NCBI GenBank assembly: GCA_030668045.1
Contig: DAOUUR010000079.1
Location: 1-8,151 of the forward strand
Source: a bacterium
GTDB taxonomy: Bacteria > Zixibacteria > MSB-5A5 > GN15 > FEB-12
Direction: 5' to 3'
DNA length: 8,151 bases
Numbering within the stretch: position 1 is the first letter of the stretch; each line of letters starts with the position of its first letter. Shown one piece after another: positions 1 to 6,554 of the stretch. The notes below the pieces were generated by a model that was given only the letters and a program-made list of their open reading frames with translations, was not told the DNA's origin and made no database searches. A program made the translations under genes and the position numbers.

Positions 1-1
1 C

Positions 2-628
2 GAACGCCCCGAAGAGGTGACCGATATGCGTCGTTCGGTCAGGGGAGAGGTTGTTTCTTCCACTTTCGACGAACCGGCTGAACGTCACGTGCAGGTAGCC
101 AAGATGGTCCTGGAGAAAGCCAAGCGGTTGACCGAGCATGGGCACGATGTTGTCATTCTTCTGGATTCGATCACGCGGCTGGCCCGAGCGCACAATTCGG
201 TGGTACCGCATTCGGGCAAGATTCTTTCCGGCGGTGTTGATTCCAACGCATTGCACAAACCAAAACGGTTCTTTGGTGCAGCGCGAAATATCGAGGAGGG
301 CGGGTCGTTGTCGATCATTGGTACGGCTCTAGTAGAAACCGGTTCCCGAATGGATGAAGTCATTTTTGAGGAATTCAAGGGCACAGGTAACATGGAATTG
401 GTACTTGATCGAAGGCTCGCTGACAGACGTATCTATCCGGCAATGGATATCAATCGTTCGACGACACGTCAGGAACACCTGTTACAGGACGAAGATACCC
501 TCTCGAAGATATGGGTCTTGCGAAAGTTTCTAGCGGAGATGAATCCGATCGAGGCTATGGAATTCCTGTTGGATCGACTCAGAAAGACAAAGAACAACGC
601 TAAATTCCTGGCATCAATGAAAGATTAG
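2..628 (+). CDS. rho: Transcription termination factor Rho, C-terminal half (5' end outside window)
   Basis: Rho is a hexameric RNA-dependent ATPase/translocase that ends transcription of untranslated RNA in the cytoplasm. The frame is open from base 2, giving 208 visible residues of a protein that is usually about 420 or more. The first residues are ERPEEV, which carries the catalytic-glutamate region of the family. Walker B is [14 protein letters not shown] near visible residue 50. The Q-loop follows as [12 protein letters not shown], then the R-loop region RNIEEGGS and [12 protein letters not shown], and the arginine-finger region [12 protein letters not shown]. The end, [13 protein letters not shown], is normal for Rho. 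The RNA-binding N-terminal domain and Walker A lie left of the window. The GTG at 17 and ATG at 26 are internal codons, not starts. It converges with the minus-strand gene ending at 717. Identification is essentially certain. Confidence 0.98.
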   Translation, partial: ERPEEVTDMRRSVRGEVVSSTFDEPAERHVQVAKMVLEKAKRLTEHGHDVVILLDSITRLARAHNSVVPHSGKILSGGVDSNALHKPKRFFGAARNIEEGGSLSIIGTALVETGSRMDEVIFEEFKGTGNMELVLDRRLADRRIYPAMDINRSTTRQEHLLQDEDTLSKIWVLRKFLAEMNPIEAMEFLLDRLRKTKNNAKFLASMKD

Positions 629-673
629 TGCAGGTGCAAGGTAGGACCGAGCAGGTACCTGCCGGGCGTTGAT

Positions 674-711
674 AAAAACTTAAGTGTTGCCGTCCAATTG
701 GTCGGCAGCAC
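674..711 (-). terminator. Putative Rho-independent terminator of the minus-strand propeller gene
   Basis: Arms at 684-692 (GTGTTGCCG) and 703-711 (CGGCAGCAC) pair over 9 bp with one G-T position and a 10-base loop. Read on the minus strand, the hairpin begins 5 bases after the TAG stop at 717-719. It is followed by TTAAGTTTTTATC, a T-rich tail displaced by four bases. No T-tract follows it on the plus strand, so it fits the minus-strand gene and is not an obvious intrinsic terminator for rho. The separate perfect palindrome GCAGGTACCTGC at 651-662 has no T-tract and may be chance. Confidence 0.55.
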
Positions 712-716
712 AGTAC

Positions 717-1652
717 CTATTTGAGCTCTTTGTAGATTAGTGTTCCTTCGGTACCAACGGCGTAGAGTCGGTTGCCACCAATATCGAAATCGCGGAAGCT
801 GAATTTTACGGGCGTCTTGATAGTGAGATAGTTTCTGCCGCCATCGACCGTCTTCAGCAGAACTCCTTCTTCGCCACCGATGTAGGCGATGTTCTCCTCA
901 AGCATAATCACCGCGCGGTAATCTTCCCCGGTGCTGCGTTTCCTCAGTTGCCATGTCATCCCACGGTCGCGAGTAAAGGCAGTTATGCCCATCGGACCGG
1001 CCAGGATTCCTGAGGCGCCTTGCATTGAGAAGGCTGAGGTGGAACCACCTTCTATAGTGAACACCGACTTCCAGCTGTAACCGAGATCCTCAGAATAGTT
1101 GAGCTTTCCCCATCCCATCAGAAAAACCGGGCCTTTTCCATCGTAATCGATTCCGGAGTATCCCAAGCCCATCGATTTGAGTTGATTCCATGTATCGCCA
1201 CCGTCGGTAGTGCGTAGAGCGTAGGCGCCGACCGGGTTACTCTCAGCACCAATCAGGCCGACGGCCATGCCCACCTTTTCGTTGAACATTTCGATATCTA
1301 ACAGATACGGTGTGCTGTCACCGGTTGAGACATTTTGCCAGCCATCAATGCCGGAGGTAGTGCGAAAAATCTGTCCATTAGCACCACACATTACAATTGT
1401 GTTGCCGTTGAGGTGGCAGATGTCTGTAAGCGGAAGGTCAAGTCCACTGGAAAAGCTCTTCCAGTTCTTGCCACCATCGACTGTTGAAAGGAAGAAGCCA
1501 TTGGCGGCAACTACCAGACCAGTGTCGCGGTTGAGGAAAGAGACACCGAGGAGATCAACTTTGGTTTTCATATCAATTACCTGCCAGTCCTGAGCGACGG
1601 CAGAGCAGGCCAGCAATATTATCAGCAGAGTGAAAAGGGCTTTGTTCTTCAT
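717..1652 (-). CDS. Exported YCF48/BNR-repeat β-propeller protein, function unknown
   Basis: The product is 311 residues from the ATG at 1652. The frame could extend upstream to a TTG at 1688, but ATG gives a clean signal peptide: MKNK, a hydrophobic run to about residue 16, then SAVA before Q21. A Cys at residue 16 after LLA could instead be a weak lipobox. The mature part is built of repeats of about 40 residues marked by Asp-box-like motifs: STVDGGKNW (56-64), RTTDGGDTW (147-155), SEDLGYSW (187-194), TRDRGMTW (227-234) and KTVDGGRNY (267-275), plus a degenerate one near 98-105. This pattern is typical of YCF48-like or sialidase-type propellers. YCF48 in cyanobacteria helps assemble photosystem II, but nothing here suggests photosynthesis. 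No sialidase catalytic set was recognised. A periplasmic or outer-surface binding or assembly role is inference. It has its own promoter at 1721-1749 and is divergent from ftsE. Confidence 0.82.
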   Translation of the reverse strand: MKNKALFTLLIILLACSAVAQDWQVIDMKTKVDLLGVSFLNRDTGLVVAANGFFLSTVDGGKNWKSFSSGLDLPLTDICHLNGNTIVMCGANGQIFRTTSGIDGWQNVSTGDSTPYLLDIEMFNEKVGMAVGLIGAESNPVGAYALRTTDGGDTWNQLKSMGLGYSGIDYDGKGPVFLMGWGKLNYSEDLGYSWKSVFTIEGGSTSAFSMQGASGILAGPMGITAFTRDRGMTWQLRKRSTGEDYRAVIMLEENIAYIGGEEGVLLKTVDGGRNYLTIKTPVKFSFRDFDIGGNRLYAVGTEGTLIYKELK

Positions 1653-1716
1653 AGTTTTAATTGTCTCTCGATTTTTGTGTTTGTACAATCTTTATCGGCA
1701 ATTGTTCTGTTTGATT

Positions 1717-1725
1717 TGCCATAAT
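1717..1725 (+). promoter_or_regulatory. Candidate extended -10 promoter for the ftsE operon
   Basis: TGCCATAAT reads as the extended -10 form TG-N-CATAAT on the plus strand, five of six matches in the hexamer. I see no good -35 element at 16-18 bases upstream. It overlaps the -10 of the leftward promoter, so the two would compete. Transcripts would start near 1732, about 49 bases before the ftsE ATG. It is the best rightward candidate in the gap but is unproven. Confidence 0.3.
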
Positions 1726-1749
1726 AGACTTCCCCAAGGGGAAAGTCAA
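1721..1749 (-). promoter_or_regulatory. Sigma70-type promoter for the propeller gene
   Basis: On the minus strand, TTGACT (1749-1744) is separated by exactly 17 bases from TATTAT (1726-1721). Each hexamer matches the consensus at five of six positions. Transcription would start near 1714 and leave a leader of roughly 60 bases before the ATG at 1652. The ribosome-binding sequence is weak: GAGAG lies about 12 bases from the start codon. Confidence 0.7.
1727..1747. promoter_or_regulatory. Dyad in the divergent promoter region, possible operator
   Basis: GACTTCCCC (1727-1735) and GGGGAAAGTC (1738-1747) are inverted arms separated by AA, with one extra A in the right arm. The dyad fills the 17-base spacer of the leftward promoter and overlaps its -35 by four bases. 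It would also cover the start site of the rightward candidate. The position suits a regulator acting on both directions, but no regulator is encoded nearby and the protein is unknown. In rightward RNA it could instead form a leader hairpin. Confidence 0.35.
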
Positions 1750-1769
1750 CCGGTACCAACGATGGTAAC

Positions 1770-1776
1770 AGGAAGA
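1770..1776 (+). promoter_or_regulatory. Ribosome binding site of ftsE
   Basis: AGGAAGA lies just upstream of the ATG at 1781 and supports that start. An out-of-frame ATG at 1762 lies before it and is not used by this reading frame. Confidence 0.6.
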
Positions 1777-1780
1777 GAAT

Positions 1781-2446
1781 ATGCCTGCTTCCAAAGTGAT
1801 AGAACTCAACAATGTTTTCCTCAAGTCTGATCGAGGAGACCAGCTATTCCGGGATTTGAATTTGTCGCTTGATGCCGGCCGTGCTGCCGTTGTGGTTGGC
1901 GGAGCTGGTTCGGGTAAGTCGTCACTGGTGGAGTTGCTTATCGGAGCGCGGCGGCCGGATAGCGGTTCTGTGGAGGCGTTTGGGGAACTGATTAGCTCCG
2001 GTCGACAGGGAATCATCAGAAAAACCAGGCGGAAGATCGGCGGCGTGGGTGGTCTTTTTGGATTGGTGCCTTCTTTTACGGTAGCGGAAAACATTACCTA
2101 CCCGTTGGTCCTCAAGGTTGAAAACAGAAAGACAATCAAGAACAGCCTCTTTAAGATGCTGACTGAGTTTTCCCTGCTCCAACAGGCGGGGGAATATCCG
2201 GGCAAACTGACGCGGGTGGAAAAAACTCTGGTTCAGTTTGCACGGGCCGCCATTGCCAATCAGCCATTAATGATAATCGACGAACCGGCGGCGGGATTAG
2301 ACTCCAGCACATTTGAACGAATACTCGATTTTCTGGCTCGCGTTTCTCTGTCGGGACGATCACTGCTGATTCTAACCTCCGATACCCTGCCTCGTGACAT
2401 TCCAAATGCCGACACCTACAAATTTAGCAACGGGGCGCTCCTGTGA
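1781..2446 (+). CDS. ftsE: FtsE-like cell-division ABC ATPase with degenerate catalytic motifs
   Basis: FtsE is the cytoplasmic ATPase that pairs with FtsX to control peptidoglycan hydrolysis at the division site. The product is 221 residues, the usual FtsE size. Seen directly: Walker A GGAGSGKSS (40-48) with K46; Walker B PLMIIDEP (162-169) with D167 and E168; and D-loop AGLD (171-174). Three other elements differ from canonical ABC proteins by my alignment. The Q-loop region GGLFGLVP has Gly91 where Gln is expected. The signature is LTRVEKT (143-149) instead of LSGGEQQ. The H-loop reads LTSD, with Ser200 for His. ATP binding is likely kept, but normal hydrolysis is doubtful. The stop overlaps the ftsX start by four bases (GTGA), implying translational coupling. 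The assignment rests heavily on the neighbouring ftsX and EnvC-like genes. Another small ABC ATPase is possible but unlikely. Confidence 0.85.
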   Translation: MPASKVIELNNVFLKSDRGDQLFRDLNLSLDAGRAAVVVGGAGSGKSSLVELLIGARRPDSGSVEAFGELISSGRQGIIRKTRRKIGGVGGLFGLVPSFTVAENITYPLVLKVENRKTIKNSLFKMLTEFSLLQQAGEYPGKLTRVEKTLVQFARAAIANQPLMIIDEPAAGLDSSTFERILDFLARVSLSGRSLLILTSDTLPRDIPNADTYKFSNGALL

Positions 2447-3300
2447 CCAGAGTAGGCCACCTCATGCGGGAACTGGGGCGAAATATCTTCCGCAATTTCG
2501 GCACGACCTCCAGTTCATTCCTCTCATTGATGCTTCTGTTCCTCCTCTTTGATCTCTACTGGATCGGAGCGGGAACATCGGAGACTTTCTACACCGACTT
2601 GCTCTCCGAATTGAGAATGGAAGCGTTTGTTTCCGAAGATGTGTCGGACTCGACCGTGCCTCTTCTGGAGGCCGACATTAGTACCATTGAGGGAGTCCTC
2701 ACTACCACCTACATGTCTCGGTCACAGGCTCGGGAAGAACTGGAACGGCTGATAGGGATCGATTTTCTGGTCGGGTACGATACGCTCAATCCGTTGCCCC
2801 GATCTTTTGTCCTTTCCTTTGCCGCCGATCATCTCGACAGTCCTCATATCGAAGGAATAGCTTCGGAACTTGCGGCCATTGATGGTATAGACGATGTCAG
2901 TTTTAGTCGCCGGTGGCTGGCCAAGGCCGAGACAACGCGAATTGTTATCCGCAACGGGGGATTGGTTCTTGGCGTGTTAATACTACTGGCTGCGTTGATA
3001 AGCTCGACAAATAATATACGACTGATGACCCGAGCCCGAGCTGTTGGGTTCCAGCAAATGCGTTTGGTTGGCGCAGGCAGGCTCTTTCTGGCTGCTCCTT
3101 TTCTGGTGGAGGGTCTGCTGATCGGCGGCCTCTCGGCTGCGGCCGGGTGGTGGCTGGTTTTTTTGGCTGCCGGGAAGATATCGTTTACGCTCTTTGAGAT
3201 AGTCTATCCGAGTCTGGAAGATATTGTCTTTTTCTGTCTTGGTGCTGCTCTTCTGGGATTGTTGAGCGGCTATCTGGGGATAAGGAGGCATTTCCAGTGA
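2443..3300 (+). CDS. ftsX: Cell-division permease-like protein FtsX
   Basis: FtsX is the inner-membrane partner of FtsE and relays ATPase state to a murein-hydrolase activator outside the membrane. The product is 285 residues with the FtsX layout: a short basic cytoplasmic N-terminus (RELGRNIFRN), membrane helix 1 at about 24-44, a large extracytoplasmic loop at about 45-170, and helices at about 173-190, 214-243 and 259-280. The loop contains the family-typical stretch TYMSRSQAREELERL followed by LNPLPRSFVL (115-124). Between helices 2 and 3 lies FQQMRLVGAGRLFLAAPFLV, matching the usual LVGA...PFL(L/V)EG motif. The GTG start at 2443 overlaps the ftsE stop as GTGA. An in-frame ATG at 2464 would cut seven residues off the cytoplasmic tail. 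Its stop overlaps the next start in the same manner. No defect was seen. Confidence 0.93.
   Translation: MTRVGHLMRELGRNIFRNFGTTSSSFLSLMLLFLLFDLYWIGAGTSETFYTDLLSELRMEAFVSEDVSDSTVPLLEADISTIEGVLTTTYMSRSQAREELERLIGIDFLVGYDTLNPLPRSFVLSFAADHLDSPHIEGIASELAAIDGIDDVSFSRRWLAKAETTRIVIRNGGLVLGVLILLAALISSTNNIRLMTRARAVGFQQMRLVGAGRLFLAAPFLVEGLLIGGLSAAAGWWLVFLAAGKISFTLFEIVYPSLEDIVFFCLGAALLGLLSGYLGIRRHFQ
3282..3288 (+). promoter_or_regulatory. Strong ribosome binding site deciding the EnvC-like GTG start
   Basis: AAGGAGG, a full Shine-Dalgarno match, lies inside the end of ftsX eight bases before the GTG at 3297. It fixes that non-ATG start and suggests high or independent translation of the downstream gene. 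Confidence 0.75.
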
Positions 3301-4463
3301 AGTTCCGCAGGTTGGCAGTTCTGCTGATGTTACTGCTGGCACCGGCGATGGGATTATCCGACGACGGAGACGACATCACTGACCAGAAGGACGAACTGGA
3401 GAAGATTCAGGATGAAGTTGATAAGAGTCGCTACAAGCTTGATTCTCTGAAAAATACTGAGATCAATGTCCGGGGAAGAATAGCGGAGAACGATCAGAAA
3501 ATCGCGTCCAACCGCAAGGTTATCAATCGGCTCAGCAGTCAGCAACGGGGTCTTCGAGATCAAATTTCCGAAGCCAAAGGCACTCTGCAGGATCGTCAGG
3601 ATAAGTTAGAATTTGCCCGTCGCCGCTATCTTGGGAATCTCAGGGAGCTTTATCTGGCCGCCCGCCAACCGGCTGGCATTGTACCGGACCGCCCCAATCT
3701 GGAACTTGAGTTGAATCGGCAGATAGTCTACCTGACGGCTGTGGCCGGTTTTGAGTCTGGAAATGTTGATCTGGCCGTCTCGTATCTGGGGCAAGCAAAC
3801 CAGCGCAAAGATGAGCTCTCCGGTGAAGACCGGAGAATCACGAAGCTCAAGAAGAAAAAGGAGACATCCTCGGCGCTGGAACAGTCGCGCAAAGAGAAGA
3901 GAGAAAAACATCTCGATATCTTACGTCGCAAACGAGCCGCTGAATCTGACCGGATACTTACGCTGGAGCAGGCGGCCCGCGAGATCGAAACAATTATAGC
4001 TCGACTTGAACAGGAGCGCCGAAGAGAGCTTGAGGCTGCCGGAGATGATGCCGACCGGCCTTCCATTTTCGCGACTTTCAAAGGGCAGCTGCGATCGCCT
4101 TTTCGCGGTAAGGTGGTGGTGCCGTATGGTCGGCGTGTTGATCAGGTGACAAATCTGAAATCGTTTTCGCCGGGCATTACAATTGAGGGTCGACCCGGAC
4201 GACCGGTAGTGGCGGTGGCAACCGGCGAAATTGCCTACGTGGGGAGTTTGCGTGGCTACGGGAATTTCGTTATCATTAATCACGACGATCAGTACTACAC
4301 GACTTACGGTGGCCTCGGTACGCCGGTCGTCGTTGAGGGACAATTTGTAGCCACCGGTGACCAACTGGCGCCATCCGGTGAAGCCGGCCAGGTGAAGTTT
4401 GAGATTCGCAAAGGCCGTCAACCGGAAGACCCGGTTAAATGGATTAGAATTGATTCTTTCTGA
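3297..4463 (+). CDS. envC: EnvC-like murein hydrolase activator (signal peptide, coiled coil, degenerate LytM domain)
   Basis: EnvC-type proteins bind the outer loop of FtsX through a coiled coil and activate cell-wall amidases with a catalytically dead LytM (M23-fold) domain. The product is 388 residues. It has a signal peptide (MKFRR, then a hydrophobic run to about residue 20), heptad-rich charged helices at about 27-110 and 165-250, and a LytM domain at about 265-385. Against active M23 peptidases, the aligned zinc ligands look replaced: His/Asp of HxGxD become Ser291 and Thr295 (SPGIT), YAHL is YGGL (Gly339), and HLHFE is QVKFE (Gln365, Lys367). Fold landmarks such as GYGNFVIINHDD and PVKWI remain. 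This fits an activator, not a peptidase. The GTG start overlaps the ftsX stop and has a strong Shine-Dalgarno. The symbol is given at family level, since a NlpD- or Firmicute-type activator would look similar. Confidence 0.86.
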   Translation: MKFRRLAVLLMLLLAPAMGLSDDGDDITDQKDELEKIQDEVDKSRYKLDSLKNTEINVRGRIAENDQKIASNRKVINRLSSQQRGLRDQISEAKGTLQDRQDKLEFARRRYLGNLRELYLAARQPAGIVPDRPNLELELNRQIVYLTAVAGFESGNVDLAVSYLGQANQRKDELSGEDRRITKLKKKKETSSALEQSRKEKREKHLDILRRKRAAESDRILTLEQAAREIETIIARLEQERRRELEAAGDDADRPSIFATFKGQLRSPFRGKVVVPYGRRVDQVTNLKSFSPGITIEGRPGRPVVAVATGEIAYVGSLRGYGNFVIINHDDQYYTTYGGLGTPVVVEGQFVATGDQLAPSGEAGQVKFEIRKGRQPEDPVKWIRIDSF

Positions 4464-5586
4464 GATAAGTCAGTTTCAACCAAAAGCATTTTCTTCGCTG
4501 GCGCGTTCCATGCACGCGGACAGGATTGCCGGGACATATCTTTTTCACGATCCGGGCGGTCGTGGTGATTGGTATCTTGCTATCGCTCTTGCCGCGTTGC
4601 TCAATTGCGAGCAGCCTGAACAAACCGACCAGCCCGATTTCCCGGTTCTACCCTGTGGGTCATGCCGGGTCTGCCATCAGATCGCATCTTTGAATTTTGA
4701 GGGATTCCACTTTGCCCTGCCAATCTCCAAGCATAAGAATCTTGACGAGGCTGCTGAGCTGACCGCAGAAATACTGGCCCGAAAAAAAGCCGAGCCGTTT
4801 GGTATGCTCTCGGCGGCAACTTATACTTCGATACCAATTGCCACCGCCCGTGAAATCAAGAAACGCCTTTCCCTCAAAGCTTCTCCCGGAATCAGACGGA
4901 TTGTTATTTTCTATGAGATGGAGCGGATGCTGCAATCATCGGCTGACGCTCTTTTGAAGATAATCGAAGAGCCACCCGCCGATACGGTAATGGTGCTGAC
5001 TACCCGAAATCCGGAAGCGCTCCTGCCGACAATTCGGTCGCGCGCTCGTCTGGTACGGCTTGATCGGGTTCCGGAGGTCGCCGCCGTGCACTACCTTAAA
5101 AGCGAGTATCAACTGGCTGATAAAAAGGCGCAACTGCTGGCCAGGACTTCGGAGGGTTCGCTGGGGCGTGCTATTGAAATGGCCGGTGTCGATGATGACT
5201 CATCGCAACGGGCAGTCGGCTTTCTGTTGTTCCGATCTTTGTTTCAGGATCAGTCGCCCGATACTCTCAGCCATATGGCCGAACTGCTCAGTCCGCGAGA
5301 CCTCGGTCAGGCCGAAGAACTACTGGAACTATGGCAGTCTTTGCTGCGCGACTGTACCTATTATGCGACTACCGGCGATGAGGAGGCGTTGATCAATATC
5401 GATTTTATCTCGGAACTTCCACGGCTGGCTTCGGCGCTGAAAGGCGGGGAGCAGATTGCTGATATCGTCTCGCAAATCAAGATTGCTCTTGCTGATATCA
5501 AGGGCAAAGTGCATATTCAGGGCGCTTTGATGGCTCTGGCCCTGAAAATCAAAGCCGAATTGAACGTGACGCACCGCTCGGTTTAA
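4450..5586 (+). CDS. holB: DNA polymerase III δ' subunit (clamp loader)
   Basis: δ' is the AAA+-fold subunit that helps open the sliding clamp and load it on DNA. From the TTG at 4450 the product is 378 residues, within the family range. The N-terminus ILSEISQFQPKAF...RIAGTYLF matches the usual SEI...L...Ri.HAYLF start. The P-loop equivalent DPGGRGDW (34-41) lacks the Lys of GKT, and the Walker B position reads YEMERM, so it should not hydrolyse ATP, as in many δ' proteins. A zinc-knuckle Cys set is present: C53, C69, C72 and C75 (PCGSCRVC). ADALLKIIEEPP (165-176) and TIRSRAR (194-200) are family hallmarks, though the usual SRC motif is SRA. The C-terminus is the helical collar domain. The start is uncertain: TTG at 4399 overlaps the previous gene by 65 bases, while ATG at 4510 would remove conserved residues. 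Confidence 0.87.
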   Translation: MILSEISQFQPKAFSSLARSMHADRIAGTYLFHDPGGRGDWYLAIALAALLNCEQPEQTDQPDFPVLPCGSCRVCHQIASLNFEGFHFALPISKHKNLDEAAELTAEILARKKAEPFGMLSAATYTSIPIATAREIKKRLSLKASPGIRRIVIFYEMERMLQSSADALLKIIEEPPADTVMVLTTRNPEALLPTIRSRARLVRLDRVPEVAAVHYLKSEYQLADKKAQLLARTSEGSLGRAIEMAGVDDDSSQRAVGFLLFRSLFQDQSPDTLSHMAELLSPRDLGQAEELLELWQSLLRDCTYYATTGDEEALINIDFISELPRLASALKGGEQIADIVSQIKIALADIKGKVHIQGALMALALKIKAELNVTHRSV

Positions 5587-5618
5587 TATCGCCTGAGCTG
5601 GCGTCCAATGGAGCATCT

Positions 5619-6542
5619 ATGGCTGAATTGTACCTTGTGGAATTCAAAGGCTCCCGCCGGGAGTTCTTCTTTAATAGTTACTACCACTCTCTGAAAGCAT
5701 CCGACTGGGTGATCACCGAGGCGGAAAGAGGCGAGGATATCGGACGACTCTCCAAGGGACTGGATCCCGAATCACCGCTCCCTGAGGGCGAGCGCCCCCG
5801 CTCAATCCTGCGGCGTGCCTCCGATGAAGACGTCAACAAAATGCTGGGCCTTCGCCAGCAGGAAAAGACCAACATGGTTGAAGCCACTCAGATGATCGGT
5901 CGGCACGGGCTGGCTATGAAGGTGGTCGATGTTGAATGTCAGTTTGACGGCAACAAGATGACGATTTTCTTCACAGCCGATCATCGGGTTGATTTCCGCG
6001 AACTTGTCAAAGACCTAGCGTCGCGTTATCGGACACGAATTGAACTGCGACAGATTGGTGTCCGCGACGAAGCCAAACGGATCGGGGGACAGGGGATTTG
6101 TGGACGAGAACAATGTTGCAACGCATTCATTCGGGAATTCAAACCGATCTCCACTCAGCACGCGCGGGAACAAAACCTGCCGCTGAACCCGGCAAAAATT
6201 TCCGGCAACTGTGGCCGGCTTCTATGCTGTCTGCGATTTGAAACCGAGCTATATGCCAGCGTTCGAAAACTTTTCCCGGCGGCGGGGTCGGTGGTTAAGA
6301 CCAGTGAGGGAGAAGGTGTGATTCAGCGTATCGATGTTTTTAAACAGGAGGCTCTTGTTCGGACTCGCGATTCTGTCATTCGGGTCAGCGCTGGTGAAAT
6401 CGAAGGTGTGGCCAGATCAGGTGGCCGAGTTGCCCCCGTTGAGAAGACGATTATGGATGAGTATCAGGATGATGCCGAGAGCCAAGACGGTGGTTCGCTA
6501 AAAGACCTGGATGATACTGAAAACAGCAGCAAGAAAAAATAG
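5619..6542 (+). CDS. ricT: PSP1-domain protein RicT (YaaT family)
   Basis: In Bacillus subtilis RicT (YaaT) acts with RicA and RicF in an iron-sulfur complex that affects RNase Y-dependent mRNA processing, sporulation and biofilm. The product is 307 residues. The PSP1 core runs to about residue 215 and includes ADHRVDFRELVKDLA (120-134). Cysteines that typify the family are present: ICGREQCC (160-167) and NCGRLLCCLRFE (197-208), plus C107. After a small β-rich segment at about 222-262, the tail from about 279 is acidic and probably disordered, ending in KKK. The ATG follows GGAG by five bases. It sits 32 bases after holB and 12 before metG. A holB-yaaT order is known from Firmicutes, and PSP1 genes are common in Bacteroidota. 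No RicA or RicF gene is visible here. Its function in this organism is unknown. Confidence 0.9.
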   Translation: MAELYLVEFKGSRREFFFNSYYHSLKASDWVITEAERGEDIGRLSKGLDPESPLPEGERPRSILRRASDEDVNKMLGLRQQEKTNMVEATQMIGRHGLAMKVVDVECQFDGNKMTIFFTADHRVDFRELVKDLASRYRTRIELRQIGVRDEAKRIGGQGICGREQCCNAFIREFKPISTQHAREQNLPLNPAKISGNCGRLLCCLRFETELYASVRKLFPAAGSVVKTSEGEGVIQRIDVFKQEALVRTRDSVIRVSAGEIEGVARSGGRVAPVEKTIMDEYQDDAESQDGGSLKDLDDTENSSKKK

Positions 6543-6544
6543 TC

Positions 6545-6549
6545 GAGGA
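6545..6549 (+). promoter_or_regulatory. Ribosome binding site supporting the TTG start of metG
   Basis: GAGGA lies five bases before the TTG at 6555 in the 12-base gap after ricT. No ATG or GTG lies in frame nearby upstream, and the conserved protein begins at once (PKPFYVTTPIYY), so TTG is the likely start. Confidence 0.65.
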
Positions 6550-6554
6550 TCAAA

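Noticed and set aside
651..662. Perfect palindrome GCAGGTACCTGC after rho, considered as a rho terminator or operator.
   Set aside because: As RNA it gives only a four-base stem with a four-base loop, no T-tract follows, and it is not near a promoter.
749..1761. The 11-base word CGGTACCAACG occurs at 749-759 and again at 1751-1761.
   Set aside because: One copy is inside the propeller coding region and one in the control region. There is no flanking similarity, no terminal repeat and no enzyme gene, so it is most likely chance.
1754..1767. Small hairpin TACCA-ACGA-TGGTA just before the ftsE ribosome binding site, considered as a leader regulator.
   Set aside because: It is a five-base stem that does not cover the ribosome binding site and has no alternative pairing partner that I can see.
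1657..2094. Minus-strand open frame of 145 codons overlapping the start of ftsE.
   Set aside because: It lies mostly opposite ftsE codons, has a Pro/Ser-rich composition with no recognisable motif, and also runs over the leftward promoter and the propeller gene start.
3921..4421. Minus-strand open frame of 166 codons opposite the LytM domain.
   Set aside because: The plus-strand frame carries clear LytM homology and operon coupling. The antisense frame has no recognisable domain and is a shadow.
4399..4449. Longer holB start at TTG 4399, preceded by AGGTGA.
   Set aside because: It would overlap the EnvC-like gene by 65 bases and add 17 residues with no similarity to δ' N-termini, whereas TTG 4450 begins right at the conserved SEI segment.
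3297..4463. Active M23 zinc peptidase for the LytM protein.
   Set aside because: All the zinc-ligand positions I can align are Ser, Thr, Gly, Gln or Lys, and the context beside ftsX favours an activator.
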